From Oscillospiraceae bacterium (GTDB lineage Bacteria; Bacillota; Clostridia; Oscillospirales; Oscillospiraceae), in NCBI GenBank assembly GCA_031266955.1, contig JAISAA010000012.1:1-6304 (forward strand): DNA of 6,304 bases, read 5' to 3'. A program made the translations under genes and the position numbers. Below are positions 1-3,654 of the stretch, piece by piece. The notes beneath the pieces are model-generated. The model had not been told where the DNA came from, did no database searches, and saw nothing but the letters and a program-made list of their open reading frames with translations. Each line of letters opens with the position of its first letter. The first letter of the stretch is position 1.

Positions 1-385
1 TCACCGCTGTGCCGTCGAGCGTTACACCGGACTGCGTGGGCGCCGCCGCTTTTTCGCCCGCGCCCTTGCCGGCCATCTCGCCGCCTGCCGGCGTATAGGG
101 TTTCCCGCTGGTGAGCGCTATCGCCTTTGTTGTCTCATTGTACCCCACTTCAAACTGTTTCGCCGTGCCATTGAGCGTGTGAGCGAGGTCACGCAGTTTG
201 AAGAAGTTGTTGCCAGCTATGTTGTATGCGTCAAACGTGACTGTCCTGCCGTTGACAAGCACGGCGGAAGATGTGGGGAGAGCTTTTGTCTGCGGTTCCG
301 CCGCGAATGCGGCCGTTCCAAAGCAGAAAAATATCAGCGTAACAGCAAGAACCGCCGGGAATATGCGCATTTTCAGCGTTTTCAC
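1..385 (-). CDS. Exported stalk-domain (copper amine oxidase N-terminal-like) protein, 3' end cut by window
   Basis: An open frame of 128 codons runs off the window at base 1, so the C-terminus is unseen. The chosen start is GTG at 385-383, preceded by AGGGGGG (398-392) with a 6-nt spacer. An ATG at 370-368 is a possible later start, but its best Shine-Dalgarno, AGGTGA, lies 12 nt away. Residues 1-28 form a signal peptide: basic KTLKMR, a hydrophobic core, and a likely cut after AAFA. Residues about 42-98 match the stalk domain family of Clostridia, with LVNGRTVTFDAYNI, GNNFFKLRDLAHTLNGT and FEVGYNETTKAIAL, followed by the frequent SGKPYTPAGGEM segment. A low-complexity Gly/Ala/Lys linker leads to SGVTLDGTAV, which looks like the opening strand of a second stalk repeat. 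The family is exported and often attached to the cell envelope; the precise role is unknown. It lies 11 bp after the 397-1101 gene, whose stop codon overlaps its ribosome-binding site, so the two are probably co-transcribed. Confidence 0.8.
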   Translation of the reverse strand, partial: MKTLKMRIFPAVLAVTLIFFCFGTAAFAAEPQTKALPTSSAVLVNGRTVTFDAYNIAGNNFFKLRDLAHTLNGTAKQFEVGYNETTKAIALTSGKPYTPAGGEMAGKGAGEKAAAPTQSGVTLDGTAV

Positions 386-396
386 CTCATGCCCCC

Positions 397-1101
397 CTAC
401 TGATAGAATCCGGCATCGCCTAAATATCTAGACGACCACAAAGTGCCTTCGAATAATAACTTGAAATCATTTCGTCCGCTAATATCAATATCAAATCGAA
501 CCGGTTGCGAAGTTTTAGTGATTGGCGGTGATTTATACAGCAATATGCCATCAGCTTCGATTGATATATATGAATTACCATCATCGTTTGCACCGCGTGG
601 AACATAAATCGTTCCTTTGAACCTTGAATATTTCATATCCAATAGCGTCTCATACATATTTTCACTCGAGTCACCGGTGAAATTCGGATATAATGCCGAT
701 TCATATTCGTTGCCGTAATGATCAGTTAAATCACTTTTGCTATAAACCTTATACCAACTACGCCCGATATTCACCGCGTCCACCAGCCGCAGTGCCGGTT
801 CTTCCAGCGTTCCGCCCATGTCGCCGATGTATACTGAGTATGTCGCGCCATCCCAGCTGACTTGTTTGCCGAGCGCTTCCGCCACGGCGCGCACTGGCAG
901 ATATGTCGTGCCGTTCACCATGAACGGTTCCACCGTCTTGCCTGTGGCGTCCTTTGGCGTGATCTCCCTGCCGTCTACGAACAGCTTGATGCTGTTGAAC
1001 ACCGCGTCGAGCCGCTGCGTCGACGCCCCCAGTACCGTGCCGCCCGCGAGCAGCGCGCCGATGATGACGCCCGCGAGCAATCCCTGTAGTCTCTTTGCCA
1101 T
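397..1101 (-). CDS. Stalk-domain protein with C-terminal NPCBM-like domain
   Basis: A 234-residue protein starting at ATG 1101-1099, with a strong GGGAGGA ribosome-binding site (1115-1109) 7 nt upstream. Residues about 7-25 are a hydrophobic signal peptide or N-terminal anchor rich in Gly, Ala, Leu and Val. Residues about 30-95 are one copper-amine-oxidase-N-type stalk domain, ending in the diagnostic NGTTYLPVRAVAEALG then VSWDG and YSVYIG. Residues about 128-234 resemble an NPCBM/NEW2 domain, a carbohydrate-associated beta-sandwich: DMKYSRFKGTIYVP, SIEADGILLYKS, PVRFDIDISGRNDFKL and the closing GDAGFY. The protein is probably exported and surface-held, and may bind sugars or peptidoglycan. 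Hand counting gives about 61% GC for bases 781-1020 and about 38% for 421-780. The break falls near residue 110, between the two domains, which suggests the C-terminal half came from a different source. It is the first gene of the operon that continues into the gene ending at base 1. Confidence 0.85.
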   Translation of the reverse strand: MAKRLQGLLAGVIIGALLAGGTVLGASTQRLDAVFNSIKLFVDGREITPKDATGKTVEPFMVNGTTYLPVRAVAEALGKQVSWDGATYSVYIGDMGGTLEEPALRLVDAVNIGRSWYKVYSKSDLTDHYGNEYESALYPNFTGDSSENMYETLLDMKYSRFKGTIYVPRGANDDGNSYISIEADGILLYKSPPITKTSQPVRFDIDISGRNDFKLLFEGTLWSSRYLGDAGFYQ

Positions 1102-1292
1102 GAATCTGTCCTCCCAAATAATTGATGTTTTCCGGCCAAGCGCACTCTGGCGGGCGGCCGGGTTTTTGGGAGAACCAGAAAATGGGCGCGCAGGGAGCGG
1201 GCATATGCTGCCCCGGGCGCGTCCGGCCTTGCGGCCGGATGCGCCCTTTGCCTACGCGCCCAAATAATATGCGCCATAAAACGCATACTTAC
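1102..1292 (-). promoter_or_regulatory. Structured 5' leader of the stalk operon
   Basis: If transcription starts about 7 nt after the minus-strand -10 box, the leader is about 190 nt. It contains four hairpins in transcription order: 6-bp TATGCG/CGCATA (1287-1268); a long GC stem of 6 and 7 bp around one mismatch, closed by a GCAA GNRA-type tetraloop (1246-1215); 5-bp GGGCA/TGCCC (1213-1199); and 6-bp CCGGCC/GGCCGG with an 18-nt loop (1161-1132). None is followed by a T run in this orientation, so they do not look like attenuators. No known riboswitch consensus was recognised. They may affect mRNA stability or translation; this is inference. Confidence 0.4.
1215..1246. repeat. Strong GC-rich inverted repeat (hairpin)
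   Basis: The arms are GGGCGC plus TCCGGCC and their complements, with one A/C mismatch when read on the minus strand (a G/U wobble on the plus strand) and a 4-base loop. The minus-strand RNA would have a GCAA loop, a stable GNRA tetraloop, which favours function in the minus-strand leader. On the plus strand it is followed only by TTTG, too weak for a convincing terminator. Confidence 0.6.
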
Positions 1293-1298
1293 TTCAGC

Positions 1299-1328
1299 AT
1301 TATACGGAAATCGCCCGAATCGCGCCAA
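1299..1328 (-). promoter_or_regulatory. Sigma-A-type promoter for the stalk operon
   Basis: On the minus strand, TTGGCG (1328-1323, four of six consensus bases) is followed after 18 bp by a perfect TATAAT (1304-1299). The predicted start is near 1292. It faces the stalk-domain genes and is back-to-back with the plus-strand promoter at 1341-1369; only 12 bp separate the two -35 boxes, so the two may compete or share a regulator. Confidence 0.5.
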
Positions 1329-1340
1329 AAACTCCGGTTC

Positions 1341-1369
1341 TTGCAAAAAAGACGCAAAGTGTGTATACT
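1341..1369 (+). promoter_or_regulatory. Sigma-A-type promoter, divergent from the stalk operon
   Basis: TTGCAA (1341-1346, four of six consensus bases), a 17-bp spacer containing an A-rich tract, then TATACT (1364-1369, five of six). The predicted start is near 1376. No open reading frame with a ribosome-binding site follows within 300 bp, so it either drives a non-coding RNA or is fortuitous. Confidence 0.45.
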
Positions 1370-1375
1370 GAACCG

Positions 1376-1483
1376 TGCTGTGGCGGCGGGTTATCCGTGC
1401 TCGTAGGCGTTGTGCTTCAACAGGTGTTCCCTACTTGCGTCGTGCGGCGCTGCTAACGCCACATGACCGCCGCGGCCCATTTT
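1376..1483 (+). ncRNA. Candidate structured non-coding RNA of unknown class
   Basis: The stretch begins where the 1341-1369 promoter would start transcription. It can fold into a rod. An outer 7-bp stem pairs 1379-1385 (TGTGGCG) with 1457-1463 (CGCCACA); an alternative 7-bp stem pairs GCGGCGG (1383-1389) with CCGCCGC (1467-1473), close to a TTTT at 1480-1483 that could mark the 3' end. The apical arm has GTAGG (1403-1407) with CCTAC (1430-1434) and inside it GTTG (1409-1412) with CAAC (1418-1421) around the loop TGCTT. The two outer stems are mutually exclusive. I do not recognise tmRNA, RNase P, 6S or SRP RNA; the conserved SRP S-domain tip is absent. The 3' end is uncertain, and the call rests on promoter plus foldability only. 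Confidence 0.25.
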
Positions 1484-1538
1484 ACTGGCCTCTCACGCAC
1501 ACTGTACCACAGATTTTGACATATTGCAACAGTTAAGT

Positions 1539-1569
1539 TCGTTTGTCACGGCTGCGCCGTAACAAACGA
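1539..1569. repeat. Inverted repeat, 8 + 5 bp stem
   Basis: TCGTTTGT (1539-1546) pairs with ACAAACGA (1562-1569), and ACGGC (1548-1552) pairs with GCCGT (1556-1560), around one C/A mismatch and a TGC loop. It is not followed by a T run on the plus strand, and only 'cttaac' follows on the minus strand, so it does not look like an intrinsic terminator. It could be a dispersed palindromic repeat or a protein site. Confidence 0.6.
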
Positions 1570-1611
1570 GATACGAGGGGATTGGTTCTCGCGCTGCGGC
1601 GCTCGCAAAGT

Positions 1612-1644
1612 GTCGTAAATGGGAAATGAATTCCCATTTACGAC
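1612..1644. repeat. Perfect 14-bp inverted repeat with 5-nt loop
   Basis: GTCGTAAATGGGAA (1612-1625) is exactly mirrored by TTCCCATTTACGAC (1631-1644) around ATGAA. Fourteen uninterrupted pairs are far beyond chance for this length. Neither strand shows a terminal T run, so a simple terminator is unlikely. A smaller GCGC/GCGC hairpin (1591-1602) lies just upstream, and the 1539-1569 palindrome before that, giving three hairpins in 106 bp. The block lies about 50 bp upstream of the -35 box of the regulator gene. Candidates are an upstream operator, a palindromic mobile-repeat remnant, or a mark left by insertion; the sequence alone does not decide. Confidence 0.65.
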
Positions 1645-1670
1645 GATAATATAACAATAGCACGAAAAAA

Positions 1671-1682
1671 TGAATTTATTCA
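1671..1682. promoter_or_regulatory. Short palindrome upstream of the regulator promoter
   Basis: TGAAT, TT, ATTCA forms 5-bp arms ending 13 bp before the -35 box. It could be an operator half-site pair, but a 10-base match in AT-rich DNA can arise by chance. Confidence 0.2.
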
Positions 1683-1687
1683 ATATG

Positions 1688-1704
1688 AGGGCGCATTGAC
1701 TTTG
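1688..1704 (+). repeat. Direct repeat copy 1 (17 bp), carrying the -35 box
   Basis: AGGGCGCATTGACTTTG is identical to bases 2059-2075 inside the regulator gene, where it encodes most of GRIDFE. In this copy the TTGACT within it serves as the -35 box. The flanks differ on both sides. Confidence 0.7.
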
Positions 1705-1724
1705 TGAACGGCGTGTGACATAAT
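1696..1724 (+). promoter_or_regulatory. Sigma-A-type promoter of the COG2865-like regulator
   Basis: TTGACT (1696-1701, five of six consensus bases), a 17-bp spacer, then CATAAT (1719-1724, five of six). The predicted start is near 1731, giving a leader of about 56 nt before the GAGGTG ribosome-binding site (1776-1781) and the ATG at 1787. This is the best plus-strand promoter in the window. Confidence 0.6.
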
Positions 1725-1746
1725 AATTTGGAAGATGTGATTATTA
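1721..1746. promoter_or_regulatory. Possible operator across the transcription start
   Basis: TAATAAT (1721-1727) and ATTATTA (1740-1746) are perfect 7-bp inverted arms separated by 12 bp, overlapping the -10 box and spanning the predicted start. The position would suit a repressor, perhaps the encoded regulator itself. AT-only arms lower the significance. Confidence 0.25.
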
Positions 1747-1786
1747 CAAAATATAGTAGGCCAACCGCAAATAATGAGGTGAGTCC

Positions 1787-2992
1787 ATGCGAACAGAGTA
1801 TGATTTTTCCAGCGGGGGTAAAAATCCATACACAAAAGGGCTGGAAAAACATATCGCAGTTGATATCGACAGTGCCTTTGGCAAGCCCTATATCCGTGTC
1901 GCGGACGAAGACCGGCAAATGTCCGCCGCCGAATTGGAAAAATTCATTCTGCAAAAGAACGCAGGACGCGATTCTTGGGATGGCGAATTGTCGGACAAGA
2001 CGATTGATGATGTGGACGAGGAAGTCCTCAAGGAATACCTTGCTAAAGCTAGGGAAGCAGGGCGCATTGACTTTGAGTACACCGACCGCGAAACAGTTTT
2101 GCGCAAACTCGACGTAACGAACAGCAAGAGCATTACAAACGCCGCTTGCGCGATGTTTGTAGGCATTCCGTTGGTCGATGTCCAGATGGCGGTTTTTGCA
2201 ACTGATAAGAAGCTCACGTTTCTGGACATCAACAGGGCACAGGGCAGCGTCGCGTCGTTGATAGACATCGCCGTCCAATATGTAAAAGAAAAAATGAACT
2301 GGCGCGTTGTTTTAGATGGGTCGGTTCAAAGAAAGGAAATCCCGGACGCGCCTGTGGATGCCATTCGTGAAGCCATCACGAATTCATTTTGTCATAGAGA
2401 TTTCCGAAATACTTCCCAGAACAACGAAGTCGCCATTTACAGCGACCGTATCGAAATATACAATCCCGGCAGGTTCCCGGAGGGCGTGACCCCGGAGGAT
2501 TATATCGCGGGCAGAGGCCCTTCTATCAAACGGAATCCGAACCTCGCGCGGCTCATGTATTATTCAAGAGACATTGAGAGCTTTGGAACCGGTATTCAGC
2601 GCATTGCCGAGGCTTGCGAAAAAGCCGGTGTGAAAGTGGAGTTTCGGAACGGTAAGCTCGGTTTTTCGGTGATATTCTACCGGCTTTCCAATCATACAAG
2701 TGTCACTGATGCAATAGACAATGTCACTCAAAATGTCACTGATAGCGCAAAAAATATCACCGATGATGTCACCTATGGCGTCACTCTGCTCAACGGTTTG
2801 AGTGACATAGAATTGCAGATATTGAAAAGCATTATGGCAAATCCCGGTATAGGCAGAGCCGAGTTGGCGTCGGTAACATCAAAGACAACCCGCACCATTC
2901 AGCGTTATCTGAATGGTTTGAAAAAGAAAAATATGATCCGCCGCGTCGGTTCCAGTAAATCAGGTTATTGGGAAGCCGTAAAACCCGTATGA
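1787..2992 (+). CDS. COG2865-type transcriptional regulator, AlbA_2 domain replaced by CopG/BrnA-like N-terminus
   Basis: A 401-residue protein; ATG 1787 follows GAGGTG at a 5-nt spacing. Residues 1 to about 29 (EYDFS, KNPY, KHIAVDID) look like the opening arm and first strand of CopG/BrnA-type ribbon-helix-helix antitoxins. From about residue 32 it matches COG2865: GKPYIRVADED (32-42), ELEKFIL (49-55), the MAVFATDKK and TFLDINR segment (134-150), and a GHKL-like ATPase fold with N-box EAITNSFCHRDF (195-206), RIEIYNPGRFPEG (221-233) and the glycine motif FGTGIQRI (266-273). Residues 299-335 are a VT-rich linker and 336-398 a winged helix (IGRAELASVTSKTTRTIQRYLNGL). Usual family members begin with an AlbA_2 (Schlafen-type) domain of about 130 residues; it is absent here. 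DNA binding could remain through the C-terminal domain. Two hand-counted 60-base stretches give 42-48% GC, below recD2. It may be a functional chimera, possibly autoregulated, or a deletion remnant; the intact frame favours function. Confidence 0.85.
   Translation: MRTEYDFSSGGKNPYTKGLEKHIAVDIDSAFGKPYIRVADEDRQMSAAELEKFILQKNAGRDSWDGELSDKTIDDVDEEVLKEYLAKAREAGRIDFEYTDRETVLRKLDVTNSKSITNAACAMFVGIPLVDVQMAVFATDKKLTFLDINRAQGSVASLIDIAVQYVKEKMNWRVVLDGSVQRKEIPDAPVDAIREAITNSFCHRDFRNTSQNNEVAIYSDRIEIYNPGRFPEGVTPEDYIAGRGPSIKRNPNLARLMYYSRDIESFGTGIQRIAEACEKAGVKVEFRNGKLGFSVIFYRLSNHTSVTDAIDNVTQNVTDSAKNITDDVTYGVTLLNGLSDIELQILKSIMANPGIGRAELASVTSKTTRTIQRYLNGLKKKNMIRRVGSSKSGYWEAVKPV
2059..2075 (+). repeat. Direct repeat copy 2 (17 bp), inside the regulator gene
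   Basis: Identical to bases 1688-1704. Here it lies in the coding frame around residues 92-97 (GRIDFE), in a region expected in this protein family, so this is presumably the parental copy. Confidence 0.7.
2699..2785 (+). repeat. Degenerate VT repeat encoding the interdomain linker
   Basis: Six V/I-T pairs (threonines at residues 307, 314, 318, 325, 329, 333) recur at 4- or 7-residue spacing. At the DNA level TGTCACTGAT occurs twice exactly and related TCAC units four more times. Hydrophobic residues at 306, 310, 313, 317, 324 and 328 fit a heptad-like pattern, suggesting a short amphipathic or coiled-coil helix joining the ATPase-like fold to the winged helix. NVT-type linkers occur in other COG2865 proteins with a C-terminal helix-turn-helix. 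Confidence 0.55.
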
Positions 2993-3003
2993 ATTTTTAA
3001 GTG

Positions 3004-3654
3004 TTATGTTCCGTCCGCTTCGGCGAAGGTCGCACACACGACGCGCGCCGCGCCGCCCCGGAGAAGCGTATTCGCGCACTCGGACAGCGTCGCGCCCGTC
3101 GTGAGGACGTCGTCGATCAGGAGCAGACGGAGATTTTCTATGCCGGGCAGCGGCTCGTAGACGCCGGAGACGTTCGGCGCGCGCTCGTCCGCGTTTTTAA
3201 GCGACGAATTCGCGGCGGTGTCCCGCTTCTTCGCGAGCGACGGTACAAGCGGGAAGCCGAGCAGCCCGGCGACCGTTTCCGCGAGTATTTTCGCCTGGTC
3301 GTACCCTCTGGAACGGCGGCGGCGGGCGGAGAGCGGGACCCACGTCACGGCGTCAAATTCCCCGTCAAGCGCCTCGAACACGACGCCGGCGAGTATTTCG
3401 CCGAACACCTCGCCGAGCCAATAGTCGCCGGAGAATTTGTAGCGCAGAAAGCCGCGGCGCACGGCGCCCTCATATTTCAGCGCGGAGACGCAGCGCGCGG
3501 CGAACTCTATCCGGCTCTCGCCGCCCGACAGTCCGGGCAGCGTTTCCCAGCAGGCGGGGCAGACGTCGTCGCGGTGCGTGAACACGATTTTTCCGCAAAA
3601 GCAGCATTTCGGCGGAAAAAGCAAGTCTATTATGAAGCGGAGCGGGCGGATCAC
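3004..3654 (-). CDS. comF: ComF family protein (phosphoribosyltransferase-like)
   Basis: A 216-residue protein of normal length for the family. The start is GTG at 3654-3652, which overlaps the stop of the upstream helicase gene as GTGA, so translation is probably coupled; the ribosome-binding site inside that gene is weak. Residues 10-15 (DLLFPP) open the family's typical N-terminus, followed by a zinc-ribbon pattern with cysteines at 17/20 and 32/35. A phosphoribosyltransferase fold follows: WVPLSARRRRSRGYDQAKIL, the RAPNVSGVY segment, and the PRPP-binding loop LLIDDVLTTGATL (about 178-190). ComF proteins are cytoplasmic and needed for natural transformation in several bacteria, acting with the ComFA ATPase or other DNA-handling proteins. 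No comFA is visible here; the neighbour is a helicase instead. The gene is last in its cluster, and its stop is 11 bp from the stop of the converging regulator gene, with no clear terminator between. Confidence 0.9.
   Translation of the reverse strand: MIRPLRFIIDLLFPPKCCFCGKIVFTHRDDVCPACWETLPGLSGGESRIEFAARCVSALKYEGAVRRGFLRYKFSGDYWLGEVFGEILAGVVFEALDGEFDAVTWVPLSARRRRSRGYDQAKILAETVAGLLGFPLVPSLAKKRDTAANSSLKNADERAPNVSGVYEPLPGIENLRLLLIDDVLTTGATLSECANTLLRGGAARVVCATFAEADGT

Larger units (their letters stand above)
1102..1786. other. 685-bp intergenic region with promoters, palindromes and possible RNA
   Basis: No convincing protein gene is seen on either strand. The only frames here are short, lack ribosome-binding sites, or are extensions of flanking shadows. 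The region holds the structured leader and promoter of the minus-strand stalk operon (1102-1328), a plus-strand promoter that may drive a non-coding RNA (1341-1483), a palindrome-rich block (1539-1644), and the promoter and 5' leader of the plus-strand regulator (1696-1786). Base composition changes along it: GC-rich to about 1480, then AT-rich from about 1645. Confidence 0.7.

Noticed and set aside
1132..1167. Plus-strand intrinsic terminator (CCGGCC/GGCCGG followed by TTTTT)
   Set aside because: The stem has an 18-nt loop and no plus-strand transcript is expected to end here; it is better read as part of the minus-strand leader.
818..1406. Several 75-149-codon frames on both strands around the start of the stalk gene and its leader
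   Set aside because: They overlap the clear stalk-domain gene or its leader, show no recognisable domain and lack ribosome-binding sites.
1370..1483. SRP (4.5S/scRNA) or 6S RNA
   Set aside because: Only a loose likeness at the 5' end; the conserved SRP tip (GGTCAGG and GGAAGGAAGCAG) is absent, and I could not fit the 6S closing stem and central bubble convincingly.
1539..1644. Integron attC site or transposon terminal repeats
   Set aside because: The core RYYYAAC/GTTRRRY boxes were not found at the ends, and no matching inverted end occurs near 2993, beyond the regulator gene.
1668..1697. Nine-codon frame upstream of the regulator as a leader peptide
   Set aside because: It lies upstream of the predicted transcription start and has no ribosome-binding site.
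1676..2278. 200-codon minus-strand frame opposite the regulator
   Set aside because: Composition and lack of motifs or ribosome-binding site mark it as a shadow of the COG2865 gene.
2699..2785. CRISPR-like array
   Set aside because: Repeats are about 10 bp, degenerate, and in frame within a coding region.
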